From: Liolophura sinensis
Lineage: Eukaryota > Mollusca > Polyplacophora > Chitonida > Chitonidae
Reading direction: 5' to 3'
DNA length: 60,000 nt
Assembly (NCBI RefSeq): GCF_032854445.1
Contig: NC_088295.1
Span: 47,419,385 to 47,479,384 of the forward strand
Made by a program: the position numbers and the translations under genes. Every line of letters starts with the position of its first letter. The stretch's first letter is position 1. Positions 11,201 through 21,400 of the stretch are shown here, in pieces. Under the pieces are notes generated by a model. It did not search any database, was not told the origin of the DNA, and saw nothing but the letters and a program-made list of their open reading frames with translations.

Positions 11201-12483
11201 GATCTCTGACAAAACATGTACTGATTATAATGTACCCGTATGTCTCATTATGTGCCGATTGAGTCCAGGTAAGCTGTAATGTATGTGTGTCTCAGTGGCC
11301 GTCTGAGTTCCGTATAACATATCACAGTTACGTTCCACCCAAATGTCCCATTATGTGAGGATAGTGTTCCGGTAAGGTGTATGTCTTGGTGACCTTCTTA
11401 TCAGACACATAAGACGTCAACTGATATATCTTTGCATTTACTTGTCCCAGCCCTTTGCAATGGAAAGATTTGTCTAAATGGCGGAACCCTAAATGTGTCC
11501 GAATGCACGTGCACGTGTCTGGAACTCTGGACAGGGAAAATCTGCGAAACGAGTGAGTAGATGCAAAAAATAATACATCCAAATGACAAGTAGTGTTTAA
11601 TAACTTTAACTAATTCTGATTGGGCCACAGTGATGAAAGCTGTCTAAATTGCTACTATTGGAGCAGTGACATGAGCATTTTGAATAAAACTCTGCGGTAA
11701 ACTAACAGAAGGCCGTCTTTCACCGGTTGCGTGTTACCTTTTGACAACTAGCAAGCCAGAACACTTTTATCAATTTTCTCCACACATTTAATACATATTG
11801 GTGTATTTCCTTTAGATCTACACAGTTGTTGTTCCCTACACACTTCTTCTCCTAGTTTCACGGAGAATACATCAAAACATTCTGAACTAAACTGTACAGA
11901 ATATGACCAAATCAGAATACGATAATGACCTTTTTTCTCTCTAAGAAAACTGCCCTAATGAACCGGATCCGTCTCATTGCGTGTCTCAATGGCCACCTGA
12001 GTTTTGTAGAACATATCCCACTTACGTCCCACCCAGATGTCCCATTATGTGCGGATTGTGTCCAGGTAAGTTGTACTATACGTGTGTCTCAGTGGCTACC
12101 TGACTGCACACCACACCCCAGTACATTCCACCCAGATGCCCCGTTATGTGCGAATTGTGTCTTGGCAAGTTGTAATATACGTGTGTCCCAGTGGTCGTCT
12201 GAGTTCTGACAAAATATATACTGATTACGTTCAACACAGATGTCCTATTATGTCTGGACTGTATCCCGGTAAGTTGTTCTGTTTATGTATCTCAGAGGCT
12301 TTCTGAGTACTGTACAATTTATATGTCCCACTTACGTCACACCCAGATTTTCGAACAAGATGTGTAGTTATGAGCTATATAATAACCTATTCTATGAAAT
12401 CCTCAGACTTATACATCAGTTATATACAATGGAATTCAATTAAAACTTGTTTCTCTACCTTCGTTTCGTTTACAGCTGTTTAA
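2219..12483 (+). CDS. Gene A: secreted CAP-EGF-ShKT multidomain protein (complete, 15 exons, 501 aa)
   Basis: Coding exons: 2219-2273, 2651-2718, 3298-3480, 3904-4000, 4415-4575, 6206-6297, 6654-6733, 7383-7481, 8314-8415, 9135-9251, 9837-9938, 10750-10869, 11451-11552, 11946-12065, 12476-12483. All have AG/GT borders, and the total of 1506 nt is one open frame. Order: signal peptide (about residues 1-17), N-terminal stretch, CAP/SCP domain (about 78-220, with HNHHR, VGHDS and GHYTQ signatures), Cys-rich hinge (to about 246), EGF, EGF, ShKT, EGF, ShKT, EGF, ShKT, stop. CAP proteins are extracellular and bind lipids, sterols or partner proteins; EGF and ShKT modules usually mediate protein contacts. 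The tetrad Glu of the usual GEN motif is Gln here (PGQNG), and the Trp after GHYTQ is replaced. The substrate and biological role are not known. Paralogue of gene B. Start chosen because it gives a signal peptide and fits phase. Confidence 0.9.
2651..2718 (+). CDS. Gene A exon 2: N-terminal segment
   Basis: Acceptor tttcacag, donor gtaaga, phase 1 to 0. It encodes 23 mainly acidic residues ending in SRRE, a dibasic pair just before the Cys-bearing exon 3. Gene B has a KSKR site at the matching place, so propeptide cleavage is possible. Confidence 0.78.
2860..2975 (+). mobile_element. Diverged SINE fragment
   Basis: aaggtcggcggtttactcgg, then tcatataagagagaaattgtt and ggcggtaaacaccaatta match a second sequence class of the SINE body. 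Located in gene A intron 2. Confidence 0.5.
3298..3480 (+). CDS. Gene A exon 3: pre-CAP Cys pair and start of CAP domain
   Basis: 183 nt, phase 0 to 0. It carries CNNGYE, LCATDSPNYV and then the first CAP helix with RHNHHR. It matches gene B exon 3 (189 nt) along its length. Confidence 0.92.
3469..3611 (+). repeat. Repeated exon 3 donor junction
   Basis: The exon 3 end and donor (atgaaagtg/gtaagtaaatactgccaac) recurs downstream at about 3552-3582 (ggaagtggtaagtac) and 3583-3611 (gatgaaagtagtaagtac). A weaker copy lies near 3504-3535. Confidence 0.7.
3904..4000 (+). CDS. Gene A exon 4: CAP domain, first His region
   Basis: 97 nt, phase 0 to 1. YWDDELAKGAEKWA followed by C and VGHD matches the CAP pattern of a Trp-Ala helix, Cys and first site His. 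Confidence 0.92.
4415..4575 (+). CDS. Gene A exon 5: CAP domain core with GHYTQ signature
   Basis: 161 nt, phase 1 to 0. It holds PGQNG (where GEN is usual), WEEAVDGWHSE and the CAP signature VGHYTQ at the exon end. The acceptor follows a long T tract. Gene B's exon has exactly the same length. Confidence 0.94.
5591..5866 (+). mobile_element. tRNA-derived SINE, near full length
   Basis: The head carries Pol III box-like sequence (tggctcaatcggttagcgc and gagttcaagtcc). The body ends cggcgtaaaacaccaatc and an (AAAT)n tail. It is the best-preserved copy in the window and lies in the intron between gene A exons 5 and 6. Confidence 0.88.
5908..6110 (-). mobile_element. SINE, same family, inverted
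   Basis: Begins with the reverse-complement tail (gatgttttacgccgtac) and runs to the tRNA-like B box region (gagctggacttgatctcac). Lies about 40 bp from the plus-strand copy, forming an inverted pair. Confidence 0.82.
6206..6297 (+). CDS. Gene A exon 6: CAP domain C-terminal part
   Basis: 92 nt, phase 0 to 2. VGCGYAQC and YFCNYITG match the CAP2-type end of the domain (GCG, Cys, then CNY). Confidence 0.93.
6654..6733 (+). CDS. Gene A exon 7: CAP hinge, Cys-rich
   Basis: 80 nt, phase 2 to 1. NPYKSGSSC followed by CPNSC and LC is the conserved hinge after CAP domains, leading into the EGF modules. Confidence 0.9.
7383..7481 (+). CDS. Gene A exon 8: EGF-like module 1
   Basis: 99-nt phase 1-1 exon with six Cys in the order CGDKFC, CTCSC, then C after PFTGEK. 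One module per exon. Confidence 0.9.
7535..7645 (+). mobile_element. SINE 3' fragment
   Basis: Carries gtctgccagcaac, ttctcccac, gaaacattcttgagtaaacgg and a caaataaat tail. It lies in the intron between gene A exons 8 and 9, and a shorter tail fragment is at 8225-8280. Confidence 0.7.
8314..8415 (+). CDS. Gene A exon 9: EGF-like module 2
   Basis: 102-nt phase 1-1 exon. CPGVQC, NGGTLNVG, CTCDC, PFGGNTC is a six-Cys EGF pattern. Confidence 0.9.
9135..9251 (+). CDS. Gene A exon 10: ShKT module 1
   Basis: 117-nt phase 1-1 exon. Cys spacing with QWPPSYC, then CPVMCGLC at the end, is the ShKT (SXC) domain pattern of six Cys. Confidence 0.9.
9837..9938 (+). CDS. Gene A exon 11: EGF-like module 3
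   Basis: 102-nt phase 1-1 exon. CNGKTCQNGGTLDLSDCTC, then C and WTGDTCET. Acceptor ctcctcag, donor gtgagt. Confidence 0.92.
10081..10360 (+). repeat. 40-bp minisatellite, 7 copies
   Basis: Seven nearly identical 40-bp units beginning taggttgaaagcc and ending gttgtcagat, in the intron between exons 11 and 12 of gene A. Confidence 0.95.
10750..10869 (+). CDS. Gene A exon 12: ShKT module 2
   Basis: 120-nt phase 1-1 exon ending CPIMCGLCP. Very close to exon 14, so a recent module duplication. Its 3' half and donor are repeated in decayed form in the following intron. Confidence 0.92.
10870..11395 (+). repeat. Tandem decayed copies of the ShKT exon 3' half plus donor site (5 copies)
   Basis: Five degenerate copies of the 3' half of exon 12 with its splice donor follow the exon, at about 10887-10975, 10984-11068, 11078-11170, 11181-11278 and 11284-11385. 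Each contains words such as tctcagtggcc, cgttccacccagatgtccc, attatgtg and ggtaagttgta. The frames are broken, so they are not coding. Confidence 0.88.
11451..11552 (+). CDS. Gene A exon 13: EGF-like module 4
   Basis: 102-nt phase 1-1 exon, close copy of exon 11 (CNGKICLNGGTLNVSECTC, WTGKICET). Exons 11-12 and 13-14 look like a tandem duplication of an EGF-ShKT pair. Confidence 0.92.
11946..12065 (+). CDS. Gene A exon 14: ShKT module 3
   Basis: 120-nt phase 1-1 exon ending CPIMCGLCP, near-identical to exon 12. The acceptor is tctctaag, weaker than its neighbours. The donor is gtaagt. Confidence 0.9.
12066..12350 (+). repeat. Tandem decayed copies of the ShKT exon 3' half plus donor site (3 copies)
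   Basis: After exon 14 the same junction unit recurs at about 12081-12170, 12180-12275 and 12288-12350, with tgtctcagtggc, ttccacccagatg and ggtaagttgt words. Frames are broken. Confidence 0.85.
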
Positions 12484-12509
12484 TCGCATGGGTAACAGAC
12501 TGGGAAACT
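12476..12509 (+). CDS. Gene A exon 15: last codons, TAA stop and start of 3'UTR
   Basis: After acceptor cgtttacag the frame adds Ala-Val and stops at TAA 12481-12483. A donor gtaagt at 12510 lies only 26 nt after the stop, too close to trigger nonsense-mediated decay under the usual 50-nt rule. Gene B has the same arrangement. Confidence 0.75.
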
Positions 12510-12729
12510 GTAAGTATTTTGAACCAGCTGTGGAACAGGTTTTGAACTACTTTTCTTGGCGTTTTACACAATATATACAATTAGTTTACACAAATGAGAA
12601 GACATTCGGCTCGAGTCATTAAAAGAGTCATGGACTGAAAGGAGGCAAAATGCATTTCTATCCAGAATGTCCCTGTTTGAATTTAAGCTCACACAAAACA
12701 CCTGAAATCTAACACAACTATTGCCCTTT

Positions 12730-14450
12730 GTCAATAGTTGACAAAACTCACCTTAAGACATCTGACAAAGATAAAATAACTCTTAAAAACTATTCACTTT
12801 ATAACCCCTTACGTAATGAGAAAGAGGGAGCTGTAGGTGGCTCCTCATAAATAACGATATTATTAACAACCCTGTTGCTCTGGATACAGAGTTTCAGGCT
12901 CTGGCCGTTCATGTTTCGTCGTCTGAATCAATCACATTGTGTCCTGTGTATATTCCTCCGAACACCTCTTTGTCAGTTTCCCATTTTGATAATTTAAAGG
13001 ATTAATTACCTGATCCGTTCATAATACTGGGAGATCTTAATTCCCATAACCCACGTTGGGGTAGTAATAACATAAAAAATAAGGGCAAAATACTGGAAGA
13101 CTTCTTATCTAAGGATGAACTGTGTTATTTTAATGATGGTTCTAATACCTACTTACATCCGGGTGATGGCTCTTATTCTGCTATCGAGTTCACTATCACA
13201 GATCCATCACTTTTCCCTGATTTTTCTTGGAGAGTGCGTGATGATCTATGTGGTAATTACCATTTTCCTATTATCCTAGAACATCATACTTCCAATGTTT
13301 TAGAACGTGTTGCTAGGTGAAGTATGCTACCGTGGTAAAAATATGAATAACATCGAACGTCAGGTGCAGCTTTGTTTCAATAAAAAATCGAGAAATGGGC
13401 AACTGAAAACGGTTTTAGATTTTCAACATCTAAAAGCGTTGGTATGCATTTTTGTAACAAGCGAACATTTTATCTTGATCAGGACCTAAATTTTTGTGAT
13501 AAACAGGTTAAAATTGTTGGTAAATGTTTGGGTATAATATTTGATAATAAATTATCTTAAATCTAAATGTACAAAAGCTCTCGATATAATTAAGATGGTA
13601 TCTAGCCCGATTGGGGTGCTGACCGATCTATTTTGTTAAACCTATCTTTCAAATTGGACTATGGGTCCATCGTTTACGGTTCCCCTTGGAAGTCGTATAT
13701 AAAATGTTGGATCCCGCCCATCAGCAAGGTTTGAGGCTCAGCCTTGGTGCTTTTAGAACCTCGCCAGTAGAGAGTTTGTACGTAGAGGCTTCTTTATATA
13801 ACAGACGTATCGAACTATATGCTACAAAGCTTAAAGCTCATCCAACAAATCCTACCTACGGTTGTGTTTTTAATCATCATATGTAGACAAATTTAATAAA
13901 AGTCCCAATAAGAAACCCTTCGTTCGGCCTTCTTATACGGGACCATGTTGTGGAAGCCAACATCAAGTTAGAGGAGATAGCTCTGGTGTCTTTCCCGGAG
14001 TCTCCTTCCTGGCTTCTTCCACAACCTAAATTAATGTTTGATCTACGCAACACAAGAAAGCAGATACAAACCCTCTTATAATTCAGCAAAAATTTTGCTG
14101 AAATAAGGCTAATTATCTGGATTATAAATTTATATATACTGATGGATCAAAGGATGGGGACAGGGTTGCGACCGCGGCTATTTTGGAACAGTGAGTCTCT
14201 TTTCTTCGTCTTCCATCCTCTTCTTCAATCTTTTCTGCCGAGGCCAGGGCTATTCTACTGGCCTTATCATACGTTTCTTCTGGGCGTGCCCAGATGGCAG
14301 TGATATGCAGTGACTCGCTCTCCTGTCGTTTGGCACTACAGAATAATAAATTTAAAAATTCGTTAATTCTTGAAATTTTAGCCGTGCATACAAAACTAAT
14401 GAAAAGGGGTAAAATGTTATATTTTGTTGGATACGACATCAAACATATCT
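12730..14450 (+). mobile_element. Decayed Jockey-like non-LTR retrotransposon
   Basis: In broken frames the plus strand reads as an endonuclease/exonuclease/phosphatase domain (about 12780-13290, with ILGDLNSHNPRWGS and the strand after it), then pieces of the reverse transcriptase C-terminal region (about 13380-13560 with VKIVGKCLGIIFDNKLS, and 13640-13885 with LDYGSIVYGS), then an RNase H domain (about 14115-14440, IYTDGSKDG, SAEARAILLAL and DSLS). The catalytic centre of the reverse transcriptase is missing, so an internal deletion has occurred. Stops and frame shifts are present throughout. It sits in the 3'UTR intron of gene A, same strand. No target-site duplication was seen. Confidence 0.82.
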
Positions 14451-14734
14451 AGGTTGACCACTGACCAGTGGCCTTTATAATAAAATATATTTTTCACTAT
14501 ATACAGATTAATCCTATATACATAAAATTTTCTAGTTTATGTATTATAAAAACGTTATGGTTTTGGAATTTTAACTCAGGTTTGGTTCTTTCTAACTGTT
14601 TTTAAACATGTTCGTCTATTTTCTCTCACAAAACATTGTGTCAATTTAATAGATGTTATTAAAGCTTAATCATCATGTATGATTAACTCTCCTGATCATC
14701 TATTTATGTTTTTTTGTCTTTCTTTTATTTTCAG

Positions 14735-14865
14735 AAACGGACTCTACTTATCATCGTTAAGACACAAGAGATGACAGGGTACACAACATTGCGCGGACCA
14801 TGTCCAACATGTATTTAACTGCCATAAAAGAACATAAGAGAAATTAAATCCGTTTTTGTTTAAAA
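14735..14865 (+). other. Gene A 3'UTR exon with poly(A) signal (end approximate)
   Basis: Acceptor ttttattttcag ends at 14734. An ATTAAA signal sits at 14843-14848 followed by a T-rich stretch. Its start resembles the candidate 3'UTR exon of gene B at 36532 (shared gacaaggatgacacggc-like words), which supports a real shared exon. Confidence 0.55.
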
Positions 14866-14899
14866 CTTGAATAATTTCATCCAAGTTCTCTATACCTCT

Positions 14900-14985
14900 A
14901 GATCCCATAAAACCGACCACCGTCTATAAGTGGAAAGGACTTGTACATGGCGTAAAACAGTCAAATAAATATATAAATAAATCAA
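14900..14985 (+). mobile_element. SINE 3' fragment
   Basis: ccgtctataagtggaaagg and catggcgtaaaacagtcaaat plus AAAT-type tail, just after the gene A poly(A) signal. Confidence 0.6.
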
Positions 14986-14989
14986 CATG

Positions 14990-17900
14990 ATTATTTCACA
15001 CTTCAGCAAAGTAAAGCCACCAAATTGTGCGATGATTTTATTGATTAAGTTATTCCTTTGATTGATATTTGATTGAATCGGTAGATGGAACCGATTTGCC
15101 CAGAGTAAACCCTCACAATTCGCCGGTTAAATGACAAACTTCCCGGCTTGAAGTCGCGAGAGCTGCACTCGAGTCTGCTCGTGGTGTTAAATCAACTGAC
15201 CATGGACCCTCGATTAATCAGCAGTATTCGACATTTTTCGAGTTAAGATCTTGCGGGACGGCTTGTCACTATATACACTGATTTTGTCTAGACAACAGTT
15301 CAACGGGTACCTTGTAGACTCATAGCAGGAAGCGACGATTCTCGTAAAACCGAGAAATCTATAAACTGGCAGGCTATCCCGCAATCTGTTTACCTCTACT
15401 GGATAGATCTCATTGTTCCAGCAATCTTTCCGTAGATATCAAATATCATTGACTGAAAGGTGAATGGATACATTCCATTATTATCCGCTGTATTAGATTG
15501 CATGTACATAAGTAACATGTGCGTTGGGTGAGAGAAGAAAAAACAATAGATAAGAAAATGGTGAACCCCCCAGTTACACTACAACAACCCAGAGCAGTGT
15601 CACATCGAAACCTTGGAATTTATGAACATTAAGCGCTTGACAATTTGAATTAAGACAGTCAAACACAGAATTAAGAAGTTGAACAACATTATCACTTCTA
15701 TATATAGAATTAGATTATCGTGTCATAGAATCAAACTTTTAAACATCTATATAAACCAGCAAGGAGTTGTCAAGAAGACTCTGTGAAGGTCGGTCGGTGT
15801 TTATATCAAGATAATGTGGAGGAGTTAAACACGGCAATGACAACAAGCACAATGTGCAGCTAGTTCACGACATAAACTTGAAACAACTATTTAAAAAGGA
15901 TAACCCTTACTTTTAGAAATAATTTTAATGTAGTTTACCGTCAAACTAATGTACCAAACCTTTAATGGATCCATTTTTATAGATTATTAAATGCATAGAT
16001 CACTTAACTTATACCAGCTCTCATAACTAAGGCACTGCAAGTATGGCCATTTTGGAAAAGGATAAAAAAGTAAGACTGCAAGTAAAAATTGTACGTGGAT
16101 TTTTGCGAAACCCTCACTGATGAAGTCCATGCTGCAGTCTGTGTATACCTGCATTATTTATTATTTGATTGGTGTTCCTAAAAATATTTCACTCATATGA
16201 CGCGACCCTCTGTTCTAGTGATGGAGGAAACAGGAGTGAATGGATGAAACCACCAGCCTTTGGCAAGTTCTCCTAGGTTAACAGCAAGTAACAGAACCAA
16301 AATAATATACCGCCAAGAAGTGCTGTAACCATATCGAATTGATGTTGGCGAATAAGCACTGACATAGTTCTCCACGTACGGCGTCCGCACACAGATACAA
16401 TGCTGTCGTCGAGACTCCATCATGGCCGTATGGTCACAATGAGAATGTACTGTTCACTTTTCAATACTGTCGCGTCACTTTTGTAAACGTACCTAAATCG
16501 TATATAGCTACGGTTTGAATACTGTGTACGATGCAGAAGGGTCACTAGCATAACTTTATTAATTAACATTGGCAGACATATAGCAAATGAATCTGGTACC
16601 TCGAAATATGATGTACTGACTGCTGTGATAAGTGGCTATGCACAAGATCTAGGAACAGCATGCACAGTTCAGTACACATAAAGTCTAGCGGTAGCAAAAC
16701 GTGCTACATACTTGTACTGCTGATGGAGTTCTCTGTCCCTTGACCAGTGACGTGCCTTTAAACCTACATTGTAGCTGTCGCTATCCCTCTCACCGTTTTA
16801 GGGTATTGAAAATTAACCAGATGTTTGTCACATGACGCAGCATGCAGTAATTTTGCCTTCATTTATGCTTCATTGTAAGCAGTGCAGGTAACAAGCTAAA
16901 CATGTGTAGAAAAAGCAAAGGAATATAGTCATTTTTAAGAGATAAGCCAAATTAAACGGAAATGAGTTACCCACAACTGTTATTGGGGCATCCGTTGCCG
17001 AGCCGTTAGCGTGCCAGCATGGCGCGATGACTCAAGGGCCTCTCACCTATGTAGTCGGTATGAGTTCAGGTCAGGTACTAAATTCGTCTCCAGTCATAAG
17101 TGGGAAGGTCAGCCTGCAACCTGCGGAAGGTCGTGGGTTTCCTCCGGACTCTCTCCAGTTTCCTCCCACCATAATGTTGGCCGGCGTCGTATTAGTACGG
17201 CGTAAAACATTAATAAGTAAATAAATAAATACGACATTTATTCATCACACTGAAATATATTTCACTTAAATGAGGTCCAGTTTATGCGAAGATAATACCG
17301 GAATATAGCCATAGTAAACGACCACCCTCTGTCAGGTATAACTGATAAACCTCCTGACTTAAACCTCGATTAGCTGCTGTGAGAACTACTATTAAGATGA
17401 ATGAACGAGACAAAGGCAAAGGGTAACGGCAGTACAGTGGCAAGAGGGAAGTCATTATCTGTGTCAGCCAAAGGGGCGGAGTGAAATGAAGACCGATATA
17501 CCTTCCATGAAACCGTGATTACCTATGATTGAGAGCTGTGATACGCAGATCTCTTCTGATTTGATTATCTTTACATCTGCTCTTTATTATACTAAAATAG
17601 TTCAGTTTTAATCATAGCAATCGTCTGCAGATTTATATTTCACGGAGAAGCTATACACATCTGCATTCTTTTCATCTTCTCTTGCATTGTAGCAAACCAA
17701 TGAATCTGTAACCTGACTAGCTGCTTTGTATTCACTCCGACGCTTTCCCTTTGTTATTGCTTAAATGTCCATTTTTTTTTCTTCAACTTTTTGAGGGTTC
17801 GATTGAACACCAATCAACCAAACAGCCAATCAAACTACTGACCTTGGCTTTTTCCGTGCCTTGATTTATGATAACTGACCATGACCCGTATTACTTTTAC

Positions 17901-18434
17901 ATATCAATTATTTATATTTATAATTGTATATTATACTTATCATATTATAGTTAGATCATGAATCAGCGAACCTTGTCAAAATAAGCTAAACACAGTCTTG
18001 ACGCATCGTACAAAACTGAGTAGGTATTTGTTTACATTTTCAATCAGTTTTTAGTTGCACCTAACAAAATTTTAAAAACTTTCGCTTAAATTGGTCATGT
18101 ATTTCGTTACATTTTCAATTTTTGCTTTACTACACACCTAATAAACGTCAAACTTCAAAAAATATATGATAAAAGCATCGACAGCTTGTGATGACAGGCC
18201 AATCAGGTTACATTTATATATTGCAGAACTGCAGTAGATTAAAGTCTATCATTGAAGCCGCTCAGCCTTCTGGTATACCAGTGCACTGCCATTTATTGAC
18301 AGAACTGCTAGCTTAATTAATATTTAGTACCCACGTCTTATGCAGCGCACTTCGTCTTTAAAGGTCTTCAGCTTGAGGCGCTGCACCGAACGGGATGGAA
18401 CAGAAAGAGGGACGCTTGGTGGTGTAGTCATATC
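14990..18434. other. Intergenic region between genes A and B
   Basis: No exon was found. It holds a diverged minus-strand SINE at about 16155-16290 and a plus-strand SINE at 16985-17232; the rest is AT-rich single-copy-looking DNA. The promoter of gene B must lie at its right end, but no TATA box was identified. Confidence 0.5.
16985..17232 (+). mobile_element. tRNA-derived SINE
   Basis: Head gggcatccgttgccgagcc, B-box-like tgagttcaggtcagg, body to cggcgtaaaacattaat, then AAAT tail. Confidence 0.8.
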
Positions 18435-18480
18435 ATGTCTCCTATACCACTAATAATTCTTTTTCTTCCTTTTGGTGCAG
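18435..18480 (+). CDS. Gene B exon 1: start and signal peptide
   Basis: MSPIPLIILFLPFGA is a compact hydrophobic leader. Donor gtgagc, phase 1 as in gene A exon 1. No other upstream ATG exon joined as well. Confidence 0.72.
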
Positions 18481-21400
18481 GTGAGCTTTCTATACCGAAG
18501 CCATGCGAATGTGAAATATTTTTTTCCTGCTGGCGTGTGGTATATCGTTTTAATGTCACAAACAGTAAGAGCAAAATCCGAAGGTAAAGGAAAGTCTGTC
18601 CTTACAAAAAGTCTGATAGTGATCTCAAAGGTCTGATGTCTGATTTCCCCACATACTCTTTTTACTTAATAGCCAGATTTTGTAACTGCTGCGTGGACAT
18701 TCTTGATCATCATCTTTGTTTTATCTCAGTATTTACCGTGACCTTATTTAGGTTCCCTCGTTAGAAATGTTTGGGACTGGACACATGAGGGATTGGCGCT
18801 GGATGAAAATGATGGAGAGGTAGAAAAATCGAAAAGGCAGGCCGACACTGGGGTATGTCTAGAAATATATATTTATATAAAGTATATGACAAATGAGTCC
18901 ATTGAATTAATACTCTACAGACGATCTGATTGCGGTTTTACACCAGGAGATTTACCAACTACCTGGGGATGTGCGGTTCCTTTCTGGACTCCATCTCGCT
19001 TCTTAAATCTGAAATGTTCACGGACATTACTTAAAATACAAATCAAATTAATAAATAAATTCAAAATTTCTTACAATAGCGATGTAGTAGTAATCGTAAA
19101 ATTTTGCGACGTTAAAGTGGGATGCTTTTAACGACACGATTTATATAAAGGCATCAACTGTTTAACGCAACTAGGATACTCATATGCTGTGGTTTTGCAT
19201 ACAGTATGGAGATAAATCTTAGGTTTGATTTAACTTTGTATTGCATACCAGTTACATTTTACTTCGATGTATGACTGTACACAATTGTGTGTTTCAAACA
19301 CCTAAGTATAACATATCTGAGAAAAAATGGAAATCAACGATTATTCTCAAAAAGTTTGTCGTTTCATACTCCCGTATTATGATATGACATAATCCCTTCG
19401 TCCCTTTGTCCGCTGGCCTGTCAATAAGCTCTTCACCGTTGCCGCTCTTTCTGCGAAACCACTTCACCTATAAACAGTTACATCGTCGTAAATTTACAGA
19501 GTGATGTCCCTTTCATGACGTATTTGTTTGTCATGGGGAACAATATTTGAAAAAATACTTCACTTAAGGGTTTGAAATACAGATGTGCTATGTGTTTTGA
19601 TAATCAACACTAAGTCTGATGGCATTGTCCGTTATTCATTGTGCCCTCAAGCACCTTGGGGGTCTTTATACTACCTGGATTCTGGTTAATCACCTTTAAA
19701 TTTGAAGTAAGGTTTTGGTAACAAAACACCTGCAAATTGCAAGTTAAGATGGAAACATCAATATTCATGTTCAATGCTTGAAAGATTACAGGAGAAAAGG
19801 ATTCTCAAACACTGCATTGTGCTGCAGCCTACTTGTATCTCTACTTATAGAAATATTTTCCACGCATGTATTTGGTGAATAAGATACAAATAATGAATAC
19901 TTAAATCAATTAACTTCACTCGTGCTATGTATTTGGTCCAGAAACTGGTTCCCTTCTTCATCTTGAAAAGCATTCAACATCATGATACCATTTCGTCTTT
20001 ACTTTTACGCCATGCTAAAAATATTTAACTTATATTTAACATTATGGTGGCCGGAAACCGGGCAGAGAGCGGAGGAAACCTACGCCGGTCGCTGGCACAA
20101 ATTGCACAGGTATCTAGAACACTTTCCCACCTACCAACCCGCAGAGGAACTTTGTTGTAAGAACAATGCTTCAAATAACTGAAGAATGAATGTCATGTGT
20201 ATTACAGCTTGGCTATGTTCCGGTGTGTAAAGAAGGGTACGAAATGGTGGACGGGAGTACGATGTGTCTAGTGGACAGTCCAAAATATGTAGAAGGAACT
20301 GCAGGGGTCAGCGAGGCCGAAATTGAGATAATCCTGGAGGAGCACAACAAGTACCGCGCGGCTGTCTATCCGCCAGCCAAGGAAATGAGGAAACTGGTAA
20401 TGTTCGATACTGTCATCTTTGACTTGTCCAGGTTCCTGGAAAACGGTTGTGTTTTCCACCATTCAATGCTTAAGTCTAGGCGTGGTCACATACCTGAAAC
20501 TTTCTGAAATGTAGTGTTAAACATAAATCAGGTGATAAATATTGTGAAATACGGCACTGTAATGACATCTGTATGTGAGTCTGTCTCTTTTTCAGTATTT
20601 CAACATGAATGTGCATCCAAAGTCAGGGTTTTTTTTTCAAAACATATTATCTGTTTTATGTTCACAAAGTTGTCCAAAACTTAAAAATTGTCCAAGAAGC
20701 TGGTCGTGACCCGGACCTGGACAGTTGGCTATTGGGCATACGAGGTGTGAGTTCAATCCGTGTCTTAGTCGGGCAGGGAATTTGTTGACTTCCCCGCTCT
20801 CACACTTCGCAGTGTGTTGGTGACAGTGCATAAATGACCCACGATCCTGATGGGGCTGTTCGTGCTAAAATTCGTTGAATATCGCTAATGTCCACCATAT
20901 TATATGTATGATTTTCATATCCGTGCCCAGTACGCAGAAAAGTTTCTCAGAAACCTGTCAAAGGTTATTGGGTTTCCCCCAAGCAACCCGGTTCCCTCAA
21001 CCCATAAAACTCACGGCTATCATATATGTGAAAAACTCATGAGTACAGTGGTAATGAAGAATCAGATTGATAAATAAATATTGTTAAATGTTTATTGTAC
21101 GACTGTCATGGCTGCTTTGCGGTAAATTAGTTTGCATTACCCTCTTCTAATGTGTCTGCGTGACATAGCGGACAGTCAATAATTCTTCCATTTGTCCTTA
21201 ATGCTGAATTAAAGGGACTGCCGTTGTGACTATTTAATAACATATTTGTTCGTAATATCGTCGTTGGTTTGTACATAAGTACAGTAAAAGTTTGGACGCC
21301 CTTGGAGTCTCTTCTTTCCTTTCAGAGTTAGTCCCCTTTGTCACAATAGTTATAACGTTATAACTTTTTTACTTCTTTTACTTGTTCTATCTGGTATGTC

